Positions 32,862-41,229 of a DNA stretch of 64,000 nucleotides are shown one piece after another (the first letter of the stretch is position 1; the number at the start of each line of letters is the position of its first letter). Position numbers and translations under genes: made by a program. The stretch spans positions 17,043 through 81,042 of the forward strand of contig VBWE01000006.1 in NCBI GenBank assembly GCA_006218065.1. Reading direction: 5' to 3'. Source of the stretch: Bacteroidota bacterium. Lineage in GTDB: Bacteria > Bacteroidota > Bacteroidia > Palsa-965. The notes under the pieces are model-generated. The model was not told where the DNA came from, ran no database searches, and was given only the letters and a program-made list of their open reading frames with translations.

Positions 32862-33989
32862 TTACAGCAAGCCGGCAACTAAACTGCGGAGCACATCGTT
32901 CGTTCCCGAATATGTTGCAGAAGCCATCGCATCCCGCAGGGCCTGTTCGATGCCCGTGCTTTTCATGTAACCGTTTCCGCCGTGAATCAGCATGGCATCC
33001 TGCGCCGTGGCGATGAGCGCTTCGCTGGAATAAATTTTTGCTTTCGCGGCTGCTGCAGCAGGCGCACCTCCGGAATCGATTTTCTGCGCGGCGGAAAACA
33101 CAAGCATCCGGGCGGCTTCAGTCCGCGTAAACATATCCGCGAGGCGAAAACCCACAGCCTGGAATGTGCCGATCTTATTTTCTCCGATCAGCCGGGCATT
33201 CGCATAAGCTGCCGAGATGCTGCACAGGCGCTGCATGGTTCCCACGTGCATGGCCGAAAGTCCCATGCGTTCCCAGTTCATGGAATGATTGAAAATAGCT
33301 GCACCTGCGCCGGGTTTTCCAAGTACCTGCGCATCTTCCACGAAAAGATCATCGAAATACACGTCGGCCATCGGGGAAGAAAGCAGGCCCATTTTTTCAT
33401 GCGGCTCACCGACTTTATACTGATGCCTGTTTTTCTCGAGCAGGAAAGCAGTGATGCCGCCGAAAAATCCTTTTTGCGGATCAGTGGCTGCGTAAACGAT
33501 CAGCAGGTCGGCCAGCGGCGCGTTCGTACAGAAAACTTTCGACCCGTTGAGCCGGTAACCGCCGTCCGTTTTTACCGCCGTGGTTTTCATACCGAAAGCG
33601 TCGGAACCCGAAACGGCTTCCGTCATCGCGTTGGCCAGTATGATTTTCCCCGCAGCGATTCCCGGGATATATTTTTGCCGCTGCTCTTCCGTTGCTGCAT
33701 GAACAAGCGGAACGAGTCCCGCAAAAAGATGCGCACCCAAAGAAAAATTAAAACCGCCGTCCGGCGATCCTTCTCCCAGCGCTTCCATCACTACGGCCGT
33801 TTCGCCTGCGCCCAATCCCGCGCCGCCGTGTCCTGTTCCGGCCATCAATGCGGTCAGTCCCTGCATCGCGCACATGTCCCACACGGCCCTGCTGAAAATA
33901 CCTTCCCGCAAGCCGGCGCATTTTTCTTTTGCAAAAGCGAGGCTGCTCCTGTAAAGTGTTTCTTCCGCTGACGATCGTGAAAAATTCAT
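32862..33989 (-). CDS. Acyl-CoA-dehydrogenase-like flavoprotein, possibly acting on a carrier-bound aminoacyl group
   Basis: 375 residues. FAD-contact motif AMTEAVSGSDAFG (121-133) and the C-terminal YSGTNDVLRSL show the family. The usual catalytic Glu of YEGT is replaced by Ser361; instead Glu240 in NWERM lies where isovaleryl-CoA dehydrogenase has its relocated base, a position also used (from memory) by prolyl-carrier dehydrogenases of the PltE/RedW type. The start overlaps the monooxygenase stop by 4 nt. With a stand-alone adenylation enzyme and carrier in the same operon, oxidation of prolyl-S-carrier to pyrrolyl is a reasonable hypothesis; a normal acyl-CoA substrate is not excluded. 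Confidence 0.88.
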   Translation of the reverse strand: MNFSRSSAEETLYRSSLAFAKEKCAGLREGIFSRAVWDMCAMQGLTALMAGTGHGGAGLGAGETAVVMEALGEGSPDGGFNFSLGAHLFAGLVPLVHAATEEQRQKYIPGIAAGKIILANAMTEAVSGSDAFGMKTTAVKTDGGYRLNGSKVFCTNAPLADLLIVYAATDPQKGFFGGITAFLLEKNRHQYKVGEPHEKMGLLSSPMADVYFDDLFVEDAQVLGKPGAGAAIFNHSMNWERMGLSAMHVGTMQRLCSISAAYANARLIGENKIGTFQAVGFRLADMFTRTEAARMLVFSAAQKIDSGGAPAAAAAKAKIYSSEALIATAQDAMLIHGGNGYMKSTGIEQALRDAMASATYSGTNDVLRSLVAGLL

Positions 33990-35005
33990 GCGCGTTTGGA
34001 TGTATGAAGGGCGTTGTGTATTTTTTTATCCACGAGCGGAATTACTTTTTCTGCAAAAAGACGCATGGACGATTTTACTTTTTCGTGCGGAAGCAAACCG
34101 AAATTCATGAGCAGGAGCACATGTTCAACGCCCATGTCGTGAAGCCGGTTGATTTTTTCCGCCACCGTTTCGGGCGAACCGAAAAGTCCCAGCCCGCTTT
34201 CCTGCACGTCGCCAAAAGTCTGCTGCCGCGCATACAGCCGGGTGCGTACGTATAAATCAAAAGGCGATTCGGCGTCCCGCCGAGCCTGTTCATCCGTTTC
34301 AGCGACGTATGTATGAAAAGCGTAAAGCGCATCGCCGTCCGTATGCCCGCCTTCGCGAAGTCCCTTTTTATAATCGCTCACCAATTGCCCGATCTCCGAA
34401 AAATCAGCAAGCGAAGCATACGGAACGCTGATGAGCTTGTCGCCTTTCCTGCCCACATGGTAAGCGGCTTCACTGCGCAGGATAGCGAGGTAGAGCGGCG
34501 AATTTTGCTGAACCGGCTGCACGTTGAGCAGCACATCTTTGCAGGAGGTGAATTTTCCGTCGAAAGAAAACCGTTCACCCGACCAGGCTTTTTTCAGGAT
34601 GGCGAGATGTTCATCGAAACGTGCGCGTTTTTCTTCAGCATCCAGCTGGTAGCCTTCAAACTCATGTTTGAGATAACCCGAACCCACGCCCATGACCAGC
34701 CGGCCTTTCGAAAGAATATCCAGCATGGCATAATTTTCGGCCACGGTGAGCGGATGATGAAAAGTAAGAATGGAAATGGCCGGTCCGAGCCGTATGTTTT
34801 TGGTTCGCTGCGCCAGGGCCGCCAGGAAAACGGCCGGATCAGGTACTGCGCCGTATTCGTGGAAGTGATGCTCCGCAACAAAAAAACTGTCGTACCCGAG
34901 CGCGTCGGCGAGCACGCCCTGTTCCAGCACTTCTTCGTAAAGTTCCGGAACTGTGCGGCTGTACTGCGGGTGATGGTCCTGTACGGAAAATATGGAATAG
35001 CGCAT
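33986..35005 (-). CDS. Luciferase-like flavin-dependent monooxygenase
   Basis: 339 residues forming a single TIM-barrel LLM-family domain: FFVAEHHFHEYGAVPDPAVF (active-site loop), RLGPAISILTFHHPLTVAEN and LVMGVGSGYLKHEFEGY. The family uses reduced FMN and O2; members inside biosynthetic clusters hydroxylate or cleave carrier-bound intermediates. A separate flavin reductase is not encoded nearby. It sits 7 nt after the adenylation gene and overlaps the dehydrogenase by 4 nt, so it is co-translated with them. The substrate is unknown. Confidence 0.9.
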   Translation of the reverse strand: MRYSIFSVQDHHPQYSRTVPELYEEVLEQGVLADALGYDSFFVAEHHFHEYGAVPDPAVFLAALAQRTKNIRLGPAISILTFHHPLTVAENYAMLDILSKGRLVMGVGSGYLKHEFEGYQLDAEEKRARFDEHLAILKKAWSGERFSFDGKFTSCKDVLLNVQPVQQNSPLYLAILRSEAAYHVGRKGDKLISVPYASLADFSEIGQLVSDYKKGLREGGHTDGDALYAFHTYVAETDEQARRDAESPFDLYVRTRLYARQQTFGDVQESGLGLFGSPETVAEKINRLHDMGVEHVLLLMNFGLLPHEKVKSSMRLFAEKVIPLVDKKIHNALHTSKRA

Positions 35006-35012
35006 CCAGCCT

Positions 35013-36566
35013 CTATTTTACGTCATTTGTTTGATTGCGCAAAGCCTGGTAATCGATTTTGCCGGAAGATGTTTTCGGAAGTTCGTGCAGCATCACCAGC
35101 CTGTCCGGGAGCATATAACCCGGGAGCGTGCGACTGCAATGTTCGCGCAGGGAAGTAATCTCCACGTTTTTCGATGCGGAAACGTACACGATCAGCAAAG
35201 CATAACCGTCCGCATCTTCGCCCGCAGTCACAGCGCATTCCAGCACATCCGGGTGACGCATCAGCGCTGCTTCCACTTCGCCGGGCTCGATCCGGTAACC
35301 GCGTTTTTTGATCATGCGGTCGATGCGGCCTTTGAAAACGATACAGTCTTCCGAAATCCGCCCGCCGCGGTCGCCCGTCCGGTACCAGCGCAGCCCGTTC
35401 TGTTCGACAAAGACTTCCGTATTTTTTTCGGGACGGTTCCAGTAACCGGGAAAAACCTGCGGACCGGAAACGAGGATCTCACCTTCGCCGGAACTGTACA
35501 GAAAATTTCCCTGCTCATCAGCGAGTACGATGCGGAGCGGAAGACAGGCATCACCCAGCGGAAATGCGGCGGGTTCCTGTTCTGCGCCTGCGTGGTCGTT
35601 CACCGCATAATAAAGACAAACGTTCGTTTCGGTCGGTCCGTACAGGTTGTAGTACCAGCGCGGCGCGGCTGCAACTTCGGCGATGCTTTCGTATTTTTTC
35701 CGGTCGAATTTTTCTGCGAGCGCAAGCAAATGTTTCGGCGCAAAAACTTCACCGGCGAAAAGAAAATGATGCAGGGCTGAAAAATCGAATTTCTCCGGTT
35801 TGCCGAAATCGCTGATCGCCCGCCAGGTGCTCGGTGTGGCATAAGCAACATTGATTTTTTTCTCAGCGATGATTTGTGTGAGCATGCGTGCATTCTTCAC
35901 CGATTCGTCGTCGATAAGCAATATTGTTCCGCCGGAAGCAAGCGCCACGTACAGATCAAAAACAGAAAGATCGAAATGAAAAGGCGCGATGGAACTGAAA
36001 CGCGTCCCGGCCCCGGGTTTGAAAATGCCGAGACTCCATTTTATAAAGGAAACCGCATTTTCATGCGTGATGCAAACGCCTTTCGGCTGGCCGGTAGAAC
36101 CTGACGTATAAAGAATGTATGCAAGATCGCCGGGGTGATTTTCGCCGGGAAAAAATGTAATGCTTAGTTTTTCGATCGGCCATTGCGCCTGCATGTTTTG
36201 CTGCTGGCAGGGAATGTCGGACGGAAAAAGAGCGGGATCACAAACCAGCGCGTGCGGATCGAGATCGCGGAGCAGGAAACGGACGCGCTCGGCGGGTGCG
36301 GCGGGATCAATCGGAATGTACGTCGCGCCCGATGCGGAAGCGCCGAGCATCACGGCAACAAGGTCGGTGGATTTCGGCGCGAGCAGGGCTACGCGTGTGC
36401 CGGGGCCGATGCCGGATCGTTTGAAGAAAGCGGAAATTTCACGAACTTTTTCAGCCAGCCCGGCATACGAAATGGCTTCGCCGGAAATAGTTTCCAATGC
36501 AGGATGAGCAGGAAATTTTTCCGCAGCGTAAAAAAATAAATCGTGCAGGCGTTCCCCCGGCGTCAT
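35013..36566 (-). CDS. Stand-alone amino-acid adenylation enzyme
   Basis: 517 residues, one adenylation domain. Core motifs: YTSGSTGQPKG (153-163), FHFDLSVFDLY (196-206, Asp199 for the amino group), YGPTETNVC (309-317), YRTGDRG and the C-terminal lysine in TSSGKIDY. The FHFDLSVFD ... YGPTETNVC pattern is like proline-activating enzymes (PltF, RedM) and also DltA. It should form aminoacyl-AMP and load the adjacent carrier protein, with which it overlaps by 4 nt (ATGA). The amino acid cannot be read with certainty; proline or alanine are the leading candidates. Confidence 0.92.
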   Translation of the reverse strand: MTPGERLHDLFFYAAEKFPAHPALETISGEAISYAGLAEKVREISAFFKRSGIGPGTRVALLAPKSTDLVAVMLGASASGATYIPIDPAAPAERVRFLLRDLDPHALVCDPALFPSDIPCQQQNMQAQWPIEKLSITFFPGENHPGDLAYILYTSGSTGQPKGVCITHENAVSFIKWSLGIFKPGAGTRFSSIAPFHFDLSVFDLYVALASGGTILLIDDESVKNARMLTQIIAEKKINVAYATPSTWRAISDFGKPEKFDFSALHHFLFAGEVFAPKHLLALAEKFDRKKYESIAEVAAAPRWYYNLYGPTETNVCLYYAVNDHAGAEQEPAAFPLGDACLPLRIVLADEQGNFLYSSGEGEILVSGPQVFPGYWNRPEKNTEVFVEQNGLRWYRTGDRGGRISEDCIVFKGRIDRMIKKRGYRIEPGEVEAALMRHPDVLECAVTAGEDADGYALLIVYVSASKNVEITSLREHCSRTLPGYMLPDRLVMLHELPKTSSGKIDYQALRNQTNDVK

Positions 36567-36820
36567 TTCAGTTTCGTTTGCACGAAACCGGCCATGATGC
36601 TGATGCTGTCCAGGTTATCCTGGTCCACTTCGTGCGCTTCGAATTCAATACCGAACGATGTTTCGAGATGGGTAACCAGTTTCAGCGCGACGATAGAATC
36701 CATGATCCGGCTGCTGACTAATTTGCTGTCGTCGTTAATATCGGCTGGAATGTTCCCGCCGAAAATATTTTCAGCAAGAAACTGGCGGATGTTCGCCCTG
36801 ATTTCGTCTTGTGTTGCCAT
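36563..36820 (-). CDS. Peptidyl/acyl carrier protein
   Basis: 85 residues, helical and acidic. Ser42 in SRIMDSIVALKLV is the expected phosphopantetheine attachment site (DSxxxL motif). The N-terminal helix is IRANIRQFLAENIFG. It most likely carries the amino acid activated by the overlapping adenylation gene and presents it to the flavoproteins and, possibly, to the MBOAT enzyme encoded 31 nt upstream. In gene order and size it matches both PltL-type and DltC-type carriers. Confidence 0.92.
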   Translation of the reverse strand: MATQDEIRANIRQFLAENIFGGNIPADINDDSKLVSSRIMDSIVALKLVTHLETSFGIEFEAHEVDQDNLDSISIMAGFVQTKLK

Positions 36821-36851
36821 GTTTCAAATGTAACGAAACAGCAGCGGTTTC

Positions 36852-39368
36852 TCAAAATGGCGGTTTGTTGTTTTGGGAAACACGCTGCAGCGCCACAATC
36901 CGCCCCACCTGCCAGGCAAATTCATTATAAAGCGCATCGCCGATCAATTGATGCCCGGTTGCATTCGGGTGATTGTCGTTCGGCTGAACCTGCAGTTCGT
37001 CTTCGGTATATTTCCCGTAAACGCCGCGGAGTGAAAGCGGTATAAAGCCTGCGGCAGTCGCTCTTTTCTCCAGCTTTTCGAATTCGCCGTCCGGGCCCGG
37101 GCTGTTCAGCGACGGCAGGTAAATCCAGAATTTAAACGACGGGAACGATCGTGCAATATGTCCGAGCGACCACCCGTGAATGGAATCGGTCACGGGCTGC
37201 AGCCTGTTGCGGATCTCGGTGCGGCTCATTTTCTGGTTCACGCCGGTTTTCTCTTTCACCGATTCCAGGTAGCTGAAATACAAGTCGGCGCCGTTTTTCA
37301 CCATGCCGGCCATTACGGCGTTCAGGCGGCGGAGTTCATCGGAATGTGCAAAGCAGAGCAGGATATCGGGATGGAATTTTTTTGCCATGTTGTCGCAAAT
37401 CCACGCATACTGCGGCATGTGATATCCCCCGGCAGAAAAATTCAGTATCTCCACCCGCAAACTGTCGCCCGCACGGATGAGCGAATCGTTCAGTTTTTTC
37501 TCGAGTATGCGCACAAACACTTCTTCGTCGCTCACCCCGCTGCCCATTTCATACGAAGAGCCGAGCACGGCGATGCGAAAAACATTTTTCGGTTTTGCCG
37601 TATCGCATTCCGGGCTGCGCATGCCCCAGCGGTTGGTGGTAAATGTGGAAGCGCCGTTCACAATTTTTACCGACGGGCGCAGTGTGCGTTTACGTATATC
37701 GTTTGCCGGGAGCTCGGCTTTCGAGAACCATTGTCCGCGCCCGTGCACGTTCACATGCTGCTCCCAGGGCGATTCTCCGCGACCATCCACGAGCATTTCA
37801 TAATATCCCTGCTCGGTATTTTCACGATCCTGCTGGTTCAGTTTCTGTTTCGAAACATCGGCGAATACGGCTGCTGCTGCCGGGGGCAGTGCAACGGCTG
37901 CCGTTTTCCAGAAAGGCAAAAGCAGCAGGATCGCTGATGCGGCAGTGAGTATCAACGTTCCCTGCGCCGAAAGCTGCGGCATTTTCTGCCGGTTCACGAC
38001 CAGGTAACGCAGCAGCGCGCCGGCCAGCACAATTCCGGCGAGTATGCTGATGGTGGGCAGTGCGCCTGCGGGTTCGTGTGCAATTTTGCCGAGCAGGAAA
38101 AACCATTCGCTCACCGTAGCGCTGTTCCAGAGCGTCCAGAGAAAACTCATGGCGAAATACATGGCCAGCACACGGAGCATAAAAACAACTGATGCTGCGT
38201 ACGATTTCGATTCCTGTTTTTTCGCCCCGGCTTTTTCTTCCCGTGCAAGCGCAAGGGAGATGAACGTACCGAGCAGCAGCCAGTACAGCATATCGGTGAG
38301 CCGGAAACTGAAATCGCCGCGCAGCCAGAACCATTGCCAGTCGTGCAGAAGCCACGTGATCACGAATGCGATCAGTGTGCTTGCGAATACCGCGTTTTTG
38401 ATCCGCTTGCGCAGCTTGAAATAGATTTCATAATAAAAAACCTTCGTGATAAAATCGCGCCAGTAGATATTGATCTTCCGCCAGATTTCGTGGAAACCGG
38501 TTATGAAAAAAGCATTTTCGAAAACGGGCGGCAGGTTGTAACCGAAATAACCGAGCAGGCCGATCGCAATCCAGAAAATGCCGAGCATGCGGAAGATAAG
38601 CGCGTATCCGCCGAAGATGAAAATGAGCAGTTCGTTCGCCGTTTGCAGGTTCGACGGATTGGGCAGGTGCAGGTAAATCCACCGGTAAGCCAGCAGCTGG
38701 AAAATACCGAGCAGGATGCGGCGCGTGGCCCGGGCGTATATTTTTTCGGCGGAGTCATTATAAATGCTGCGCAGCCAGGTTTTGTAATCCAGGATGGGAA
38801 AAAGCGGGAAAACCAGGTTCACCGGGTTGAAAAAATAGGAGAGTCTTTCCGTCCACGAAGCTTTTTGTTTTTCATGTTTCAGTTCATACATATAAAGTAT
38901 GAACCGGAACATGAGCATCGAACCCAAAACCGGGACGGCTACCAGGATATGCGGCATGTACACGAGCTGCATGCGTACTGCGATCAATGCGCCCGTTATG
39001 GCCAGCGCAATCGCTGCGCGAAACCAGGCACGCAGCGGAAGGTGCGCGCAGGTAAAAAAACACAAGGCGATGGCAATGGTCAGTCCGCCGCTGATCCAGC
39101 CCAGCGCATAAAACAGGCAGGTCCAGCCTGCGATGGTGAACCAGGCCGGGCGGAAATGCGCGGGCAGCCAATAATGAACGAGTATGGCGCCGCAGAAAAA
39201 CGGCAGCAGGATATTCATCCCGTTCGCCGCTTCAATGCCGTATGCAAAAAGCAAGGCGCCGGTAAGGGCCAGCTGGAGAACCAGCAAAAGAAAAACACGC
39301 AGGCTTCGGCCTCCCGTTTCCTGCCCGCTTCGTACCGGCAACCAGTTTTGTTTCATCGGCGACGACAT
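36852..39368 (-). CDS. MBOAT acyltransferase fused to a periplasmic SGNH hydrolase-like domain
   Basis: 838 residues. About twelve helices (20-520) include MBOAT signatures: SYFFNPVNLVFPLFPILDY, HEIWRKINIYWRDF and the invariant His in WLLHDWQWFWLRGD. Residues ~597-838 form an SGNH/GDSL-like domain: VLGSSYEMG (Ser604/605), NFSAGGY, and the D798-N-H800 dyad (NDNHPNATGH). The fusion parallels DltB plus DltD, which move D-alanyl groups from a carrier to an extracellular acceptor, or AlgI plus AlgX/J. Hence it probably exports the carrier-bound acyl group and esterifies a surface glycan or lipid. Its ATG overlaps the sulfotransferase stop by one base (TGATG). Confidence 0.9.
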   Translation of the reverse strand: MSSPMKQNWLPVRSGQETGGRSLRVFLLLVLQLALTGALLFAYGIEAANGMNILLPFFCGAILVHYWLPAHFRPAWFTIAGWTCLFYALGWISGGLTIAIALCFFTCAHLPLRAWFRAAIALAITGALIAVRMQLVYMPHILVAVPVLGSMLMFRFILYMYELKHEKQKASWTERLSYFFNPVNLVFPLFPILDYKTWLRSIYNDSAEKIYARATRRILLGIFQLLAYRWIYLHLPNPSNLQTANELLIFIFGGYALIFRMLGIFWIAIGLLGYFGYNLPPVFENAFFITGFHEIWRKINIYWRDFITKVFYYEIYFKLRKRIKNAVFASTLIAFVITWLLHDWQWFWLRGDFSFRLTDMLYWLLLGTFISLALAREEKAGAKKQESKSYAASVVFMLRVLAMYFAMSFLWTLWNSATVSEWFFLLGKIAHEPAGALPTISILAGIVLAGALLRYLVVNRQKMPQLSAQGTLILTAASAILLLLPFWKTAAVALPPAAAAVFADVSKQKLNQQDRENTEQGYYEMLVDGRGESPWEQHVNVHGRGQWFSKAELPANDIRKRTLRPSVKIVNGASTFTTNRWGMRSPECDTAKPKNVFRIAVLGSSYEMGSGVSDEEVFVRILEKKLNDSLIRAGDSLRVEILNFSAGGYHMPQYAWICDNMAKKFHPDILLCFAHSDELRRLNAVMAGMVKNGADLYFSYLESVKEKTGVNQKMSRTEIRNRLQPVTDSIHGWSLGHIARSFPSFKFWIYLPSLNSPGPDGEFEKLEKRATAAGFIPLSLRGVYGKYTEDELQVQPNDNHPNATGHQLIGDALYNEFAWQVGRIVALQRVSQNNKPPF

Positions 39369-40183
39369 CAGCGTTTCGGTTTGCTCTGCGGGTAAAACAG
39401 GTTGAGCGCTTTTACAACGAAACGGTTTCGCCGGCGGTAACGCGACAAACGTTTTTGAAAATCTTCGCCGGCATCTGCGATTGTTTTTTCCGCCCGCGCG
39501 CTCATTTTATCGAAAAGTATTTGATCGAACGTATTGCACCGGCGGATGGCGGCGAGTTCCTCTTCATCCAGGTCGGATTTGAATTTACGCGACGGCGTAA
39601 CATGCAGTTTGCGGTAATAAGGAAACTTCCACCCGTAACGGTCGCTAAGTTGCAGGACAAATTCATCGAAACGGTGCTGCACACCAACGAGTGGGAAAAA
39701 ACGGTCGATATTTTGTAAAGCCGTCTCCAGGTGCGATGCGTTGATCTGTCCGAAAGGAATCAGCAGGCTCCCAGAAATCATCCGCACCTGGCAATTGTCC
39801 AGCGCAAGCCATTTGCCGTTTTCAGCAAGTTCGCGGAAACTGTTCCTGTTTTCTTTCAGTTCCTTGTGCAGGAAATGATCTTCGTGTGTAAGAATGTCAT
39901 TGTAAGCCGAAAGCACGCGTTCCACGGGCTCGCGGAGCATGGTGAAATATTCGAAAGGACCTTCGCCCATTTTCTGGTGAATACCAAAAGGCATGTGCCC
40001 GCACAGCATATTGATCCGCCGGCGTTCCGTTTCGGTGAGTTCCTGGAAATCCGGGTTGCCCTGCCACATGAAACGTGTTGCACCCAGCTCGTTCTTCCGG
40101 TAATTGGCTTTGATGATACTGGTCATGGAAATGCCGGCCGTTTTCGGAATGTGCATGAAAATGAGGCGGGCTTTGTTCGGCAT
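39368..40183 (-). CDS. Sulfotransferase, Sulfotransfer_2 family (copy B)
   Basis: 271 residues. The 5'-phosphosulfate loop HIPKTAGISM (11-20) and the 3'-phosphate motif LREPVERVLSAYND fit the heparan-2-O-sulfotransferase-like family that uses PAPS. It is a tandem paralogue of the upstream gene, conserved at MLREPVxR, DNCQVRM, FPLVGVQHRFDEFVLQLSDR and YGWKFPYYR. A TATTTTTG box ends 5 nt before its ATG, suggesting a leaderless start of the operon running through the MBOAT, carrier, adenylation and flavoprotein genes. Acceptor probably a polysaccharide or lipid; not known. Confidence 0.88.
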   Translation of the reverse strand: MPNKARLIFMHIPKTAGISMTSIIKANYRKNELGATRFMWQGNPDFQELTETERRRINMLCGHMPFGIHQKMGEGPFEYFTMLREPVERVLSAYNDILTHEDHFLHKELKENRNSFRELAENGKWLALDNCQVRMISGSLLIPFGQINASHLETALQNIDRFFPLVGVQHRFDEFVLQLSDRYGWKFPYYRKLHVTPSRKFKSDLDEEELAAIRRCNTFDQILFDKMSARAEKTIADAGEDFQKRLSRYRRRNRFVVKALNLFYPQSKPKR

Positions 40184-40187
40184 GAGG

Positions 40188-40195
40188 CAAAAATA
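40188..40195 (-). promoter_or_regulatory. -7 box at the head of the sulfotransferase/MBOAT/adenylation operon
   Basis: Minus strand TATTTTTG, 5 nt from the ATG at 40183. No convincing -33 element is present. Confidence 0.5.
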
Positions 40196-40245
40196 CTCGG
40201 TTTAAAATTATGTATTCGTAAACGTGGCTTCCGGCAGTGCGAAGA

Positions 40246-41058
40246 TCACTCCTCCGGCTTTTTGAAGAACGGAATCGCATTCATCGTTTTGGCGAAAATG
40301 GAATTGATACGCCGGTAACGTTTCACTCTTTTTGCAAAAGGCTCGCCCAACCCGGTTAACTGTGCTTCGAAGCGGGTGGAAACATGCGCGATCAGTTTTT
40401 CGTCCAGTTGGTTGCAGCTGCGGATCGCTTCGATGGTCGCGGCGTCCAGTTCATTTTTCTTAACGCGGTTTCCCGACACTTTAAGCCGGCGGTAGTAGGG
40501 AAGTTTCCACCCGTAGCGGTCGCTGAGCAGGAGCACGAATTCATCGAAGCGGTTTTGCAGGCCGGCAAGCGGAAAATACATTTCGAGATTTTTGATCGCC
40601 AGTTCCAGGTGCGTTTCGTTCAGCTCCCCGAAAGGCACCTGCATTTGTCCCGAAAGCATGCGCACCTGGCAATTGTCGAAAGGAAGCGAAACTTTCTGAT
40701 CGATCAGTTCTTTGAGCGTGTATTTTTTCTCCGCCATCTCTTTGGCAAAATGATGGTCAGGGAAACGGAGAATATGATAATACAGCGAAATGATCCGGTC
40801 CACCGGCTCGCGGAGCAAAGTGAAATATTCAAACGACCGGTTACCGATATGCTTATGCAAACCGAACCCCTGGTGCCCCATCAGCAGGCGGATAGATTTT
40901 CGTTTTTCTTCGCTGAGCGCATGAAAATTCGGGTTGCCTTTCCACATTTCACGCGCAAGGAAAATATTCTTCTTCCGGTAATTGAGTTCCAGGATGCCGC
41001 GCATGGACGATCCCGCTGTTTTCGGAATATGCAGGAAAATCAGGCAGTCGGGATGCAT
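40246..41058 (-). CDS. Sulfotransferase, Sulfotransfer_2 family (copy A)
   Basis: 270 residues with FLHIPKTAGSSMRGILELNY (PAPS 5' loop) and LLREPVDRIISLYYHI (3' loop). It is closely similar to the next gene over its whole length, for example FGLHKHIGNRSFEYFTLLRE and DNCQVRMLSG, so the two arose by tandem duplication. Only the central helix (HHFAKEMAEKKYTLKELID) and the C-terminus differ noticeably, which may change acceptor choice. The spacer to the copy B gene is 62 nt. A near-consensus box (TAATTTAG) lies upstream of its start. Confidence 0.88.
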   Translation of the reverse strand: MHPDCLIFLHIPKTAGSSMRGILELNYRKKNIFLAREMWKGNPNFHALSEEKRKSIRLLMGHQGFGLHKHIGNRSFEYFTLLREPVDRIISLYYHILRFPDHHFAKEMAEKKYTLKELIDQKVSLPFDNCQVRMLSGQMQVPFGELNETHLELAIKNLEMYFPLAGLQNRFDEFVLLLSDRYGWKLPYYRRLKVSGNRVKKNELDAATIEAIRSCNQLDEKLIAHVSTRFEAQLTGLGEPFAKRVKRYRRINSIFAKTMNAIPFFKKPEE

Positions 41059-41107
41059 GGGACTAAATTAGGAAAAACGATTTTTACTGATTTGTATTCC
41101 GATTACT

Positions 41108-41211
41108 CAATTTGAAAATTTGAAAATGCCTGCCGCGCTTGCCTGCCCCGGAAAACGCTGATTGGGCAGTATGTGCGAGAGGAATTTTCAAATCGGTCAA
41201 TTTTCAAATTG
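41108..41211. repeat. Inverted repeat, family III copy 2
   Basis: Left part 41108-41126 (caatttgaaaatttgaaaa) is complementary to 41184-41211, which carries a few extra bases (cggtc) in the middle. It shares the words caatttgaa and atttgaaaatg with 7472-7565. It lies in the 170-nt gap between two same-strand sulfotransferase genes. Confidence 0.65.
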
Positions 41212-41229
41212 TTTAATTGGAATACGTAT

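Noticed and set aside
32982-33971. 329-codon plus-strand frame (and a similar one at 31759-32670)
   Set aside because: Antisense to the dehydrogenase and oxidoreductase genes; Cys/His/Arg-rich nonsense composition.
36563-39368. A genuine teichoic-acid dlt operon
   Set aside because: Bacteroidota are Gram-negative without teichoic acids, and extra flavoproteins and sulfotransferase do not belong to dlt; only an analogy is claimed.
38334-39395. 353-codon plus-strand frame
   Set aside because: Antisense to the MBOAT-SGNH gene; low-complexity Gln/Glu/Arg sequence without domain.
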